Assembly (NCBI GenBank): GCA_963920705.1
Contig: OY987231.1
Location: 21,367,024-21,431,023 of the forward strand
Direction: 5' to 3'
DNA: 64,000 nt
Source of the DNA: Odiellus spinosus
Taxonomy: Eukaryota; Arthropoda; Arachnida; Opiliones; Phalangiidae
The translations under genes were made by a program, and so were the position numbers. The notes below the pieces were generated by a model, which had not been told where the DNA came from, ran no database searches, and saw nothing but the letters and a program-made list of their open reading frames with translations. Below are positions 45,921 through 59,049 of this stretch, one piece after another; the first letter of the stretch is position 1, and each line of letters begins with the position of its first letter.

Positions 45921-46614
45921 CTTCGTGGAAAGTTTTGTTTGAATTTCGGGAAGCCGCGTGTTTGTGTTGGGAAAACTTTTCCAAGTATCGTGGATGGCGT
46001 AGCGGGATCCGCCCTTCGTTCCTACCAAGATTTTTATCCCAAATTGAAATAGCGAATAACTATATTGTAAATAAGCGTGCCACGGAAAAATCGATTGAAT
46101 TTTTCGAGGAGTTCGCCATCTTAATAGCTTCGTTTCCTAAAGAGGTTTCCCTCCACCATCCAATCGAAAAAGATTTTTCTTTGATAAAAATCTTGGAATT
46201 CTTCCGAATTCCTTATTTTTTTTTTCCTATTTTATAAACAAGACTTTGCGTGTAGAATTTCGATTTTCCGAACGAAGTTTCTTAATGGGTTGCGAAATTA
46301 CCCCAAAAAAATTTAAAATTGATTTTCAAGCAATGCTGTTACGTTATACGGAGACCAATGATGAGCAAAGTCAGTGATTTATTATTTGATTTCCTAAATA
46401 AAAGATTCCACTAATCTTTCAATTGTAATACAATTTTAAACTCAAAATACTCTTCGTATAATTAATGTACACCACTCATAAAATCTATGGATTTGCCCAT
46501 CGAAATTGACCATTACCGAGCTCTAAAAATTATAATTCGACTACGTGATATTTTAAAATAACTCAAATTTTAATATACGTGTATATTTGTAATAATTTAT
46601 GAATTAATAAAGAT
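45921..46614. other. spacer with one unrecognised open frame
   Basis: A 100-codon frame (45935-46237) starts at the TSD of B6. No domain recognised; probably chance. Confidence 0.4.
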
Positions 46615-46950
46615 CAGAAGCCGATGAAACCCTCCTTTGAAGTCTACTACTCTAAAGTTCCATATAGCGCTCCTCTCTGTATGGGTAAAATTCACAATTT
46701 TACGAGATCGGAAGGGTCCTACTTCATACCCCCTGTCTACGGAAAATTGGAAATTCTCTCTCTCCACAAACGACGACGTTTTTTGACGAACTCCAAGGCT
46801 GCTAGAGATATTCGCTCGACGAATTCCCGCTCCGAAAATATCTACCGTTAGGAGGCGTACGAATCGCGCTTTTTGAAACTAGCCCATACAGAGAGGGGTA
46901 GACAAGACCCGGGAGTAATAGACTTCAAAGGAGGGTTTCATCGGCTTCTG
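46615..46950. mobile_element. MITE family A, copy A8
   Basis: 336 bp, complete, with TSD TAAAGAT (46608-46614, 46951-46957). Confidence 0.9.
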
Positions 46951-46957
46951 TAAAGAT

Positions 46958-47657
46958 ATATTAACGCTTCGAGTAGTTAAACGATTCTACGTTATTAAAA
47001 TCGCGTCCATTTTGCCCCCAAATTTACGCAGATTTGCACTCATCTCAACGTACAATTAACGCATAAATTTCATTTTAAATTCAGACGGAATAGTTTTCAT
47101 TCCCTTTATTTGAAATCGAATACTGTTGAAATCTATACCATTTGACTAAAATTATATTGGCTGCGTGTTTTATCGATAAAGGCTATATTCGAATTTTGAC
47201 GATTTGCATACACCAGAATTTAGATTTGATATATTTTTTTTTAAATCCTGGGTACCATCTGCTGTTTATCAGAATTTAACCCCCCCTTTTTTTTAATACA
47301 TAATCGTCAAACGTCAAGAAGCGGGACAAATTGACACGAACTGTTTCTCCTTCTCTGAGATAAAACATTACGTATTATTCCGCGTCAGGATTGAGTCATT
47401 TGTAAATCGCTCTCGAACAGAAGTATATGTTGTGATAGAAGTAGAAACTCTATGCCTTTAAGAACACGAAACAATAACTACGGAAGATTTAGGTTATAGA
47501 TTTACACTCCATGTTCCGCTCAGCGTCTTGTAAGTGTGCGCATTAAGCCTAATAGCATTTACCACTGGTCAAAAAGAGTAATACTTTCAAGCAATAACAA
47601 CGCGAGACTCATTCTAGGCCTTTAGCATCGTCAATTTGTGTTTGTTTAGACGATACT
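46958..47657. other. spacer without recognised gene
   Basis: Nothing supported between A8 and the duplicated flank of A9. Confidence 0.5.
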
Positions 47658-47690
47658 CGTGGTTGATTTCTCGTTAACTATAAGTTTCTG

Positions 47691-47856
47691 CAGAAGCCGA
47701 TGAAACCCTCCTTTGAAGTCTATTACTCTAATGTTCCGTATAGCGCTCCTCTCTGTATGGGTAAAATTCCCAATTTTACGAGATCGGAGGGGTCCTACTT
47801 CATACCCCCCCGTCTACGGAAAATTGGAAATTCTCTCTCTCCACAAACGACGACGT
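47691..47856. mobile_element. MITE family A, partial copy upstream of A9
   Basis: The left half of a family A element, cut off at CGACGACGT. Together with its 33-bp left flank it repeats, at an offset of 196 bp, the start of copy A9. Both carry the same 7-bp left flank, GTTTCTG (47684-47690 and 47880-47886). Confidence 0.85.
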
Positions 47857-47886
47857 GGTTGATTTCTCGTTAACTATAAGTTTCTG

Positions 47887-48224
47887 CAGAAGCCGATGAA
47901 ACCCTCCTTTGAAGTCTACTACTCTAATGTTCGATATAGCGCTCCTCTCTGTATGGGTAAAATTCCCTATTTTCCGAGATCGGAGGGGTTCTACTTCATA
48001 CCCCCCTGTCTACGGAAAATTGGAAATTCTCTCTCTCCACAAACGACGACGTTTTTTTGACGAACTCCGAGGCTGCTAGAGATATTCGCTGGACGAACTT
48101 CCGCTCCGAAAATATCTACCGTTAGGAGGCGTACGAATCGCGCTTTTTGAAACTAACCCATACAGAGAGGGGTAGACAAGACCCGGGAGTAATAGACTTC
48201 AAAGGAGGGTTTCATCGGCTTCTG
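47887..48224. mobile_element. MITE family A, copy A9
   Basis: 338 bp, complete, with TSD GTTTCTG (47880-47886, 48225-48231). Closest in sequence to A11 (both read GTTCGATATAGCGC). Confidence 0.9.
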
Positions 48225-48231
48225 GTTTCTG

Positions 48232-50441
48232 CTTAAACCTTTTGCACCGTTTAGTTTTGGAGAGTAAAACTGAAATATCGAGAACTAAAAGATTTTTATT
48301 TTATTTTTCCGTGTGTCAAGTTTTTCGCCTTTTGGGGGTAAAACGAAGGAGGAGTAAGAAAGAGAGAGCTGATGGAAAGAAGAGTCTGGGGAAAGAAGAT
48401 AGACGCCGGGCTGCTGCATTCGCTCAACCGCAAAGAGTTTGGATGTTTTTGGTACGCTCGGAAGACGTCCAAACTGACGACCCATTGCGGGAGCCCCTCT
48501 TCTTCCAGAGAAGTGTGCCTATGTAGTTAAAAAAAATCACCATGATTTATCAGCGACTACCTTTTTCACTATAAGGGAAGATTAAGAAGTTAGTAAACGT
48601 ATCGCTCCGCCGTAGCTTCCTTCGTGCTGAGAATTCAAAGTGATTTTCACTATAAACAGTGTTAGTTCTTTACTGGTGTTCGAGAGAAATATGGAAGGAA
48701 TTATTTTTTTCCCTTTACGGTTTAACGTTATGTATCAATCCGCCACAGTTTTGTCCCATTTTACCAACTAATCTAGAATAAAAGTACAGTTTCGCGATTT
48801 AAAGGAAAGGTGAAAAAGAAAATCAACTAGTTAACAAATTTATCAAATATAATCGCGATACAAAAATAGACAGAAATATGCATTAATAGTTCCCCCAAGC
48901 ATATGATAGAGTTTAAAAGGTTCACCTAATTTATAACTAATTAAAATCACAATTATCTGAATTAAACTGCGTATCTCTAACGAATTCTTGAACGTGTAGT
49001 AAATCAGCTATTGGCGTTTTTAACAGTAAATTTAATGTGTGTATAAATTCAAAACAAATAACATAATAAAGGGAAAATATAGGCCAACAAATAGAAAAGG
49101 CAGGATAGTATAATTCAATACTGCGCCCTCTGATTGGTTGAAGTTTCTTAGATGGATGGAAAAGTTAAACAGGTTTTTATTTGCACCACCATTCGGGTCC
49201 AAGAAAAATGCCTTTATTATTCTTTTCACAGCTCCTTTAACCCAAAGTCTTTCTCTTTCCCTCTTTCGCGGTGGAAGACGTTGTACGCTCCCGAGAAATC
49301 TAATCAATTTATTGCCATTTCTCTCTTCCCATCTTACTCGAATTTAAAGAAGCCTCCGACGTACTTTATTAACCCCCGCTCATCTTCGCGGCGCCAGAGA
49401 AATTTTCCCTTCTCCACGAAAATATTGCCCAGAAACGTCAAGAACTTTGAAGAGTTTGATATTACTTTATACCACCGGAATAAAACGTGGAAACTATAAG
49501 CTCAAATACCTTATATAATAATAGCTAGACATTCATCTGTTCGTGTCAAATATTTTGGAAAAGTTTAATTCAAATAATTTCTTGAAATTATCGTGGAAAT
49601 AATTGTTATGCCGAGAACAGGATAAAATAATGCGCATGGTGAACTTAACGCCCCTTGTTTTACTTTATAGCGACGTAGCATGAACTCAGTGGCTCCCGCG
49701 TTTACCTAACAGGGGATAATTGGATCAAAAGATTTGAACGAGGCAATTTCAGATGAAATTCTAAATAAAATCTAAATAAATAATGGATCAAAACCTTATC
49801 ATCGTGATGTGGGTCCTTTTTAGGTATATTTCAAAGCCTTCAAGCCAAACTTTTATGTAATTTCGTCCCGAGCTTTTAACTCTAAACTAAATAATGAAAT
49901 TTAAGAAAAATTTCCATTTCTTTTATGATTTAATTTTTGATTTAATTACTGTTTCTGTGAATTATTTCTAGCCTCCTTATTTCTTCTTTCGTAATTTTGT
50001 TTATCATCTCATGATTTTGAAATTAATTTATGATTTTTGATGGTTTTATCGCGTTAATGCCTTTGAATTTTCTAAGAGTGATTTGTTCGAATTTTTCCAG
50101 AAGCGAACGAGATTTCCTGGAACGTCGAACCATTCGAAATAAGCGTATATAACTTCAAATAATCGCAATTAACAAAATTTGCATTATTTACGTATAACTA
50201 TTCGCCAAATTTCGAGATAACTTCATCACCAGTTTTCTTAGATGTCGGGTAAAGATCACAGCTTCATTAACTAACGCGATTGAGAAACCTCAGTAGGCCA
50301 ATGATATAGTTCGTCTTCGAACTTTCCAATACGTAAATATTCATGATGATACGATGCCTAATTAAGCTCAATACCCGCCTTCCTAGATCAAATCACCGTG
50401 CTATTGCTATATAGTTCCAATAACGTATTCAAATTACTTCC
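48232..50441. other. spacer without recognised gene
   Basis: Open frames of 91-115 codons overlap on both strands (48242-48526, 49032-49499) without motifs. Dispersed repeat CGGTTTAACGTTATGTATC at about 48719. Confidence 0.45.
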
Positions 50442-50448
50442 CTATAGG

Positions 50449-50785
50449 CAGAAGCCGATGAAACCCTCCTTTGAAGTCTATTACTCCCGGGTCTTGTCTA
50501 CCCCTCTCTGTATGGGTTATTCTCAAAAGGCGCGATTCGTACGCCTCCTAACGGTAGATGTTTTCGGAGCGGGAGCTCGTCGAGCGAATATCTCTATCAG
50601 CCTTGGAGTTCGTCCAAAAAACGTCGTCGTTTGTGGAGAGAGAGAATTTCCAATTTTCCGTAGACAGGGGGGATGAAGTAGGACCCCTCCGATCTCGTAA
50701 AATTGGGAATTTTACCCATACAGAGAGGAGCGCTATATGGAACATTGGAGTAGTAGACTTCAAAGGAGGGTTTCATCGGCTTCTG
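50449..50785. mobile_element. MITE family A, copy A10
   Basis: 337 bp, complete, with TSD CTATAGG (50442-50448, 50786-50792). Confidence 0.9.
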
Positions 50786-51144
50786 CTATAGGTCATAAGG
50801 ATAAACCTCCAGTGGGAATATTTAGGCTTAAGACGAATCCCAAATGTACTAGCTCGAATCAAACTGGGTATATTCTAGAATATTGTAGCGAATGTTTACT
50901 CGAGTTTCCATTTCCACGAATATCGGAAAGCCGTAATGAACCCGAATTCTTAAAATTATACTTTAAAATTCCAATATCGAGCCGGTTTAAAACCACGCCA
51001 TTAGCGAAAGATAATACTCGATTTTTTTGTTTTCGTAATTGGAGGAGAATATAGTTCTTACGTTGCGCAATCGAAATTCGAGAGGAAAACAAACTAGTTT
51101 AACGATCTCGTATATTTACAGGCGTATAACAATATAAGTCTTAT

Positions 51145-51482
51145 CAGAAGTAGATGAAACCCTCCTTTGAAGTCTACTACTCTAATGTTCGATATAGCGC
51201 TCCTCTCTGTATGGGTAAAATTCCCAATTTTCCGAGATCGGAGGGGTTCTACTTCATACCCCCCTGTCTACGGAAAATTGGAAATTCTCTCTCTCCACAA
51301 ACGACGACGTTTTTTTGACGAACTCCGAGGCTGCTAGAGATATTCGCTTGACGAACTCCCGCTCCGAAAATATCTACTGTTAGGAGGCGTACGAATCGCG
51401 CTTTTTGAAACTAACCCATACAGAGAGGGGTAGACAAGACCAGGGAGTAATAGACTTCAAAGTAGGGTTTCATCGGCTTCTG
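51145..51482. mobile_element. MITE family A, copy A11
   Basis: 338 bp, complete, begins CAGAAGTAGATG. TSD GTCTTAT (51138-51144, 51483-51489). Only about 360 bp from A10. Confidence 0.9.
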
Positions 51483-51489
51483 GTCTTAT

Positions 51490-53342
51490 TTTGAAGATTA
51501 GTAATCGAATATAATTCTAATCCCTATAAAGCTTAACATTTTGTATTTGTTATCAACAAATTTCGCTAGTTTGCAAACTATTCTTGAACTATAAAGTATC
51601 CCAATTTAAGCCTCGGCTCACGCGGCCTTTTATAATGAATCCGCTCTAGATATAACGCGTAAAGAGTGGTCGAGGTAAATAGATTCAAATATCATTAATA
51701 TTTGAAATACACTTTGTTTAGAGGGGAAAGAACGCCATACCATTATCGTGGCCGATCTGAAATTTTTATGGGCTAAAGACGGGGCACTGTGATAAGGGGT
51801 TCCTAAATAATGTGGCTGCAGGACCTGACTAAAATTCCGCATTCGCAGGCTGCGCATTAAAACGTATAGTTCAAAACTTTTATACGTTCAGGAATTATCT
51901 ATCAACAGGTACGATGATTTGCTTTTCATATCTAAAGTGTCCAAAAATACTAAATACAAAATAAAATCTAGCAGACGACAAGAAGTGGTAGCTTCGTTTT
52001 CTCTCCATGATAACTCTAAGATAATTTGTATATAAAAGAAAATTGGACCAGACTGAGTTGAACGGTTTAGGTCGAAATAAAATAGATAGACAGCTCCTGG
52101 AATTGCCCAATTAAGCTTGCAATATTATCGATATATATTAAAAATTAGTAGATACCCTAGTTTCATCTAGCTGGGTTCCACAAAAAACACGCCTAAGCTT
52201 AACAGAAGATAAAAGGTGAGGCTAATGAATTGTGACGTATGAAAAATCAATCAATTTTCAATTTATAACTTTTAAACAAAGCTTTCAAAAGCAAACTTTT
52301 TTCTACACTTTTATGGAAATTCCTTCCTTTAAAATATTATAAATGAACGATATGAGATATTCTTAGCGTCAAAACGAACGATTCAAGCCTAAAATATGAC
52401 CCATAGTTAAAACTTAAACTCCTGTTTAAGAAAAAGCTTTAAAAATTTTAAACTGATTTGACATACGTGGACCACCCGATATATTTTTTTTTTTTTTTTA
52501 TTTTCGCGACTGGATATAAAGCTAGGTATGGAGAGACAATGAAATGCGATGCTGTAATGTAAAATGCCGAGAATGGAAGGTACGCGAGCCGCATTTTGAA
52601 AGAAGCAATCTCGAGAAACGTCAGAAGGAAAAAGCAATCGTTTTCAACCGCAAACTGGGGTAGCGAGCGGACGGGACCAACTACGAGCGATACAGAGTCT
52701 CGGATTTAAGGGCTTTCCGGTTTTAAACGAGCTCGAATCGGAGACCGGAGCCGAACCGAACTCGCCGAAGCTATACATAAAAGTTTGGCCGTCCCTTTCG
52801 AATTTATATACGAAAAATATTCCGAATCGATTTATACCGAGAACTCTCTTCTCTTGTTAAGGGATACCGAGCTGATCCGTCTTACGCTCGCTATACGCTA
52901 CTCCATCGCGTCTCTTGACAGCTAAAACAAATACATAATTGAATCGTTCGTTATTCGTAGCTTTCCTTATTCCCCTTCACTCTCTTCCCGTTTCTATCCT
53001 CCAAAGACCCGCCACTCCTGAACCTCTTCTTTCTCTTTCCACGCACCGTCTCAAAGGTAAAGTGAAAAGTTACATTTTAAATCAATTCCCAAGGAGTATT
53101 GTCATATCCGATTAAGATCGCGCGACCAATGTAGCTTTGCTCGTTCTAAAATTTAAACCAAATACGCTAGATTGGGTAATGAAAACCCAAACACGGTTAT
53201 CAGGCATTGATGGGGATTCCATATACCGTTACTAAAAATGTATCCCTTAGAAAATTAAGTGATAACGCGATGAAATTAAAATAATATAGACTCGAACTTG
53301 AAATTAATTTTAGAAATAATTAATGAAATAGGTCATGAATTA
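51490..53342. other. spacer without recognised gene
   Basis: A/T tracts (T run near 52485). No gene or repeat family recognised. Confidence 0.5.
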
Positions 53343-53596
53343 GACGTCGGTTTTATTTCGTCGGTTCAATATGCTTCTTAATTTGGTCAAACAAAAGTGG
53401 ACTAAAGGAATTTTTAATATTAGTCCACTTTTGTTGAATTCAGGTTTTTCATTTGGTCAATTTGATATAATACTGTTGAAAATTTTAAATTTGGACTATT
53501 CTCGACCAAAATAGAAAGATTTTCCTCTATGGGAAATCCGATTTCTTTCATTATCCTATATGGGAGCGCGTTGAAATGACAAGTAAAACCGACGTC
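53343..53596. repeat. inverted repeat with internal hairpin
   Basis: Outer arms GACGTCGGTTTTA (53343-53355; inverse at 53584-53596); inside, a perfect 14-bp stem ACAAAAGTGGACTA (53391-53404) pairs with 53421-53434 around a 16-nt loop. Fold-back element likely; no TSD seen. Confidence 0.5.
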
Positions 53597-54951
53597 ACGC
53601 CTCGTGGGATTAAATTTGGAAGCTTGGCGCGAGCTAAACTTGAAATGGCCCGAATCGAATCTACTTTTAAAATTTGATATAAGTGAAATGGGTAAACTTT
53701 TGATATCTTTCTATAACTTCGTGAAGAGTCTTGTACCTTAAAACCACTTCAATTTGCTGCCGCACCCTCCCTTTAAGAGTTTTGCATAAAGAAATCGAAA
53801 TCTTGTTAGTTTAGGGGCATAAAAAATTGAGAGGAGTATGGGCTCGGAATTTTCTTCAATCAGACTTAAAGAAAAAGAAAAAAAAAATAGAAGGCTCAAT
53901 TTATTTTCTTATATGGATTGGTCTCGTTAACTCGAAACAAAAACTTGGAGAGTCAAAACCATATTATACGTGATTTGTGATTCAATGAGTTTCAGCGGTT
54001 TCATAAGCTTCGCGTAGATTTGCTTCAAATCTTAATGAGAAATAACCTGTACATAAAACGATTTCAGAAAGCACCTAAAACTATGTTAAATACTATTTCC
54101 TGTAAATCAGCTTCCTCCTGAACACCAAAGCTCAAAGGATGGAACATTTCTACAGGCGTCTGGTATAAAATACATTAGACACTAGTATCCTGTAGGCGAG
54201 CTTTCTATATTTCAACTGGAGTATCCGTAAACCACCTCAGTCTTATACTATATTGTAAACTAATCTCGATTTAATTTAAGAAATAGTCTTAAGAAACGTT
54301 TCCAACGCCTGCCAAACATATTTCCAAATCCCGAGCTTAAAGAACAGACCTTATATCGTCTTTTACAAAAGAAAACAAGAATACAGTTTACCAAGATAAA
54401 TAGGCTCAACGGAATGACGGTTTTATATACGCAAATATTTATATTTCGCGGTCATAAGAAATCCATCTTTATTTGAGTCACCAAAAACCGTAGCCTGAAT
54501 ATTCGCTTCAGCTTTCCGCTCCCAATCCCCATCTCGAAGAAGAAGAAGATTACGATTTGCCCGTGGAACAATATTCATGCCCGCTCACATTTGTATAAAA
54601 CTTGTTAAGGGTGAACAAGAAAAACCTCCATTTTTTTTTTTATGTAATATTACACGTATACGTCGTTTTTTATTCTTTACCGACTGGTCATTTACTGGTA
54701 GCGACGGTATAATAAGGAAATCCCGCTGGTGAATAATGCAACAAACCGCGCGCGTCCGAGATTTTACCATCATTCCCTTCTCTTCCCTTCCCATATTCTT
54801 GTTATTCCCAACAGTCGACGCTATCGTTAAAGCCTACGGGGCTTTTCGGACATAAAGGCGCGTTATCATAATATAAAACTATTTTTGGGGAGGATGAAAA
54901 TTGCAGTATGATGAAAAATCTAGGAGGCGTAAGATAAGGAGGGTCGCCTAT
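53597..54951. other. spacer without recognised gene
   Basis: Short stretch GGAACATTTCTACAGGCG at about 54141 has a near match at about 63679 (GGAACACTTTTACAGGCG), so a faint dispersed repeat. No gene. Confidence 0.45.
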
Positions 54952-54958
54952 AATGAAC

Positions 54959-55189
54959 TAGGAGGATATAGGGGTGAAGGAAAGTTGGACTGCCTGTTTT
55001 CGAGCTTACCGCTTTCCGGCCGCAAGCTACTAGCTTTCCCTCCGTTTTGGTGGTACATTAACGCGCAACTAGCTTGGCGCAGGTCGGATAGCCAAGGCAA
55101 CTAGATGGGCTTGAGTGTCTCTTCTTGCCCCAGACTTAAGATATAAGAACACGCAGTCGAACTCTCTTTCACCCCTATATCCTCCTATC
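54959..55189. mobile_element. putative MITE M
   Basis: 231 bp with 19-bp inverted arms AGGAGGATATAGGGGTGAA (54960-54978) and its complement (55168-55186). Flanked by AATGAAC (54952-54958, 55190-55196), a 7-bp TSD as in families A, B, C and F. Single copy here; ends are not fully symmetric. Confidence 0.65.
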
Positions 55190-55196
55190 AATGAAC

Positions 55197-56018
55197 GACC
55201 GAAATTACAACGGACCTGGTCATATTCGGTAAGTTAAATTTGACTAATTATAATCAGGGTTTGCGAGAACCAGCGTGAAAACTCGCCTTAAACATAGATA
55301 CAGTATATGTCCATCCAAGGATGGTTATTTTTGTTTCGTTCCTCCGCCCAGCATTTGAAGTATCTGTATACAGTGTGGTGAGTGTAGGAAACGCGATGGG
55401 CAGAAAGCAATCGTATCGTGGCTGGAGCGATTACCGTCCCTCGGATAAAAGTACGTCCAAAACAGAGATAAAGAGAGTGAGAGAAGGAAATCAAAAGTCA
55501 TCTTGATTCGAGACACGCGTCCTTGATAAGAGCTGGTTGGGGAGATTGTCTTCTAATCCTAGAAACGTCCGAGCCAAATCGTCTCTAGCGGACCTACAGA
55601 ATGCCATTCTAACAGGGTTACTCTGTAGAACCGCGCGAGTTTATTCTTAAAACAGAAGATTCAGAAATGATACGAATGACGCGCGATTTTTCTTCAAAGC
55701 AAGGCTGATTTCTGTTTTTATTATATAAGGGATGACCTTTTGCGTAATTTGTCTTAATTCAAAATTTTTGGTAGTTTCCAAACAAAATCCACACTTTTTC
55801 ATATAAACTTAAGATCTCATAACACTTATGTTCTTAAAAGATTTAGAGAGCGATGCTTCGCTTTTGAAAAATAAAATAAAATAAAAGTTTCCTAGAAACT
55901 CAATATCTCAACCATTCCTTATCATTTTGAAACGTTAATTCCGGGTTCCTTCGCTCAACCCGAGCCATCTAATTCCAAATCCCACTATCAAAGATGGAAA
56001 CGAACGTATACCCTGTAC
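55197..56018. other. spacer without recognised gene
   Basis: Overlapping frames on both strands (55288-55516) without domain. Nothing supported. Confidence 0.45.
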
Positions 56019-56299
56019 CAAGGAGGATTAGACAAGGAGAGGAAATGTGGGGCTGCGTTGAGTTAGAGAGAGAAGAGCCAACCTCCCACTCGGGTGGAAA
56101 GGGGGGATAGGAAATTCTCGAGGTAAACTGTTGTCACGTGGTCGCTAGCTAGCGCGTCTCATAAAGGATTCGTTTTACCCACGCGACAACATTTTACCAC
56201 GAAACGTCTCTACCCCCGTTCTCCCAGAGTGGGAGTTTAGGCCGACGCAGTAGGAACCGCGCCGTCCCCACATTTCTTCTCCTTGTCTAATCCTCCTTG
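56019..56299. mobile_element. MITE family B, copy B7
   Basis: 281 bp, reverse orientation, TSD CCTGTAC (56012-56018, 56300-56306). Confidence 0.92.
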
Positions 56300-56306
56300 C
56301 CTGTAC

Positions 56307-57535
56307 CAATCTTATAGCGCCGCCAAAGTGATGGAGCTAGTATAAAAAAAGAAATAAAGCGGAAGAAGGTATCAACGTTCGGGGGGTTTATCTTTGTGAA
56401 ATGAGATTTTTCCCCGCTATCAGCTAGGGAGAAAAGAAAGCGGGTTGGGACAGAATATCGTTCTTCGGTTACAATCGGACTCTGGCGCTCCGAGATTCGT
56501 TCATCGAAAAGCCCCTTTTCGAAACGCTGGCGGCTAGGAAAGGTAGCGAGGTAGGCTTAGCGGTTGTCGACGAAACGAGGTTCCGAGGATTAGAATGGCG
56601 AGCTCAACCTAAGCCCCTGAACGCCATTGGGGCGAGTCTTTATATCCTCCCCCCCCCGTCGCACCCTTAAAGTAAACATCGTTACGCGTTTCTGGCCTTC
56701 TGATTTTGTAATTAAGATTTCGCTTTCCCTATAGGGGACCGCTAGGGTGTTTTCATCGCGCCTGTTTGTCTTAGGACAGCATTTTGTTATCGAGCATCGG
56801 AAAAAGGGGGACAGTTCGTCTTTCCACCACCACCACCACCATCACCTCCGACGACGACGACGACCCCTCTCAAATCTCCCCCTGGATTAAAGATGGCCTG
56901 GAGGTTATTCAAACATTAATTCGCGGGCGTTGGTTCGCGTGTACACTTGTTAAACAAGAAGCGTACGCCGTGCATGTCCCGAATAGCGTGCGCCCTAGAG
57001 AGAGAGACAGAGAGAGCGAGAGAAGTTCCAATCAATGCCACCGGTACCCGACCCTTCACCTCTTACATTTTCCATTCAGTTTTCCAAAAATAAAAACTTC
57101 AATTATAATACTGAGCGAACAATATATATGTATACATATGCGTGGGTTAAAGAGCGTGTGAAAAGGATACAAGTGATTTATATTAGATTCTTTACTGTTA
57201 AACTAAACTATATATAGTTTGTCCAAGGGCTTCTATTAGAAACGGATTTGCGTAATGACGTCACTTAGTATGTTTTTTTCTCTCTAAGTTAGGACTTTCG
57301 TTGTCTTTATGAAACCAAAGTGAATGGACAATATTAAACTTTTATACCTTACTTCAAACATCAGGGGGTAAATTAGTTTCATTTAAAATTCCGTTAAGCC
57401 TAACTCTCAAGTCCAAATAAGGCTACAATCATAGAGAATTCATTTCATTTTAAACAACTACACGCAAACAGAAGTACCTTCGACCAGTTACTGCGGGATA
57501 TCATATCATTTCAAAATACAAAAGGCATATAACCC
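56307..57535. other. spacer with triplet repeats
   Basis: Contains a C run (56650), CCA/GAC triplets and a GAGA-rich stretch (56998-57025). No gene supported. Confidence 0.45.
56825..56866 (+). repeat. triplet repeats (CCA)n and (GAC)n
   Basis: CCACCACCACCACCACCATC, then (CGA)n; the open frame through them (56784-57161) is low-complexity and has no gene support. Confidence 0.75.
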
Positions 57536-57961
57536 TTAAAGGCCTAGGATTTCTTCTGCCTGTCACCTGGCTGTTTCACTGGAAGTGGGCTCACCTTCTG
57601 AGCTTCCCCTGTGAATGAATGAATATTTATTTGCTTTCCATTTACTACAAAATGGATCCCTTTTATAGCAGGGAGGAACAATGGTTCGCAAGCGGTTAAC
57701 CATGCGGTAACTAATGTTACGCGTTACATAAATCAAAAATAAGAAAACAAAACAAAATTAAATTTAAATTAAGCTAAGTTAAGTACAAATATCAAAAGTT
57801 CAATCAAGTTGACGCGTGCACGCAGCAGACAGTCTTATAACCTTTAAGTATATAGTCCGAGATGAGTTTTCAGTTTTCAGGTGTGGGTAACTAGGCAAGA
57901 GAAAGCATGGAGGGCGAGTTTGTTTCCAGGGTGACAGGCAGAAGTAATCTTAGGCCTTTAA
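57536..57961. mobile_element. MITE J (TTAA type)
   Basis: 426 bp including terminal TTAA. Ends AAAGGCCTAGGATT and its near-complement, then CTTCTGCCTGTCACC on both sides. The middle holds an AATGAATGAATATTTATTTG stretch. Single copy here. Confidence 0.75.
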
Positions 57962-58612
57962 ATTCAAAAGAACCAATTAACGAATGATTTTTAAATGTGT
58001 ATACTAGGCCTAAAATAGGAACGTTTTACAAATACCCGAGAGCTTTTTTCACTTAAATCTCGAGGTATTGTTTAAATATACATATATTTTAATCTTTAAT
58101 TTGAGTTTCAGGATTCGAGAATGTATTAAAAATGAATTGATTCGTCTTTCCACGCTCCCTTGAGAGAACAGAAAGAAAAGTTCGCCCATTCGCCCCAGCA
58201 GGAGTGTTTGATTTCAAACCCCATGTTTTTCTTTTTAAACGCCTATATCTACTTGGGGTTATGTTTATTCTGTAACTCGTTAGTAATTGCATTTTTCCAC
58301 GGCACAGGCATTGTCATTTACCGAAAAAGAGATATTTAGCGAACCTAAGCTAGGCCAAGGCGAAAATTCCTGTCCTTTTCGTAAATATAGTTTCACGCCC
58401 TTCTTCGCGGTAAAAGTGCGGAACAAACATTTTGTACGGAGGAATAAATTATATCTCCCATTATTTTTGCGGTTTCAAAGTTTACAAAGGGGAATTAGGT
58501 TACCGAGCAATTTCGAAAGGTTGACTAAATTATGAAAAGGCAAACATATAGATTAAGAATATTGAAAATCTTATAAAGGGGGTGTTTAAGGTGTTTTCTT
58601 AGTACGTAATAT
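57962..58612. other. spacer between MITE J and MITE C3
   Basis: Only short frames (58089-58535) with no recognised protein. Confidence 0.45.
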
Positions 58613-59030
58613 CAGATGTATATAATAACCCCCTTCGGGGGGAAGTATGAAAGGTATGCAAAATCGACGAACAACGAGTGCCCGGCGTAAATCGCGGCGG
58701 ATCGACACACCGCTTTACTCCCAAAAAATAATTACACCATTTTGAACCTGACAAAATTTTCCCTACGCACACTTCCGGAACTCGCGAGCTGAAGTCAACC
58801 TTCGACTCCATTTTAACATACAGCCTGACTCCTGAGACAGGAAGTTCTAAACACAAATCGAGCCGTCTTGTTTATACAAAGACCATTTACTAGAGTAGCG
58901 ACATTGAGAAGTCCAGCGCGAGCTAGTGGCCTAGATAGTCAGCAGCGGGCTCTTGTTGTTCGTGATTTTTGGCATTGGTAGTATAGGGCCTTTCATACTT
59001 CCCCCCGAAGGGGGTTATTATATACCTCTG
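58613..59030. mobile_element. MITE family C, copy C3
   Basis: 418 bp, same orientation as C2, TSD GTAATAT (58606-58612, 59031-59037). Confidence 0.92.
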
Positions 59031-59049
59031 GTAATATGATTAAACCATT

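Noticed and set aside
45935..46237. 100-codon frame starting at the end of MITE B6
   Set aside because: No motif recognised and it begins within the target duplication; likely chance.
56784..57161. Threonine/aspartate-rich 125-codon frame
   Set aside because: Runs through CCA and GAC triplet repeats and a GAGA tract; no domain.
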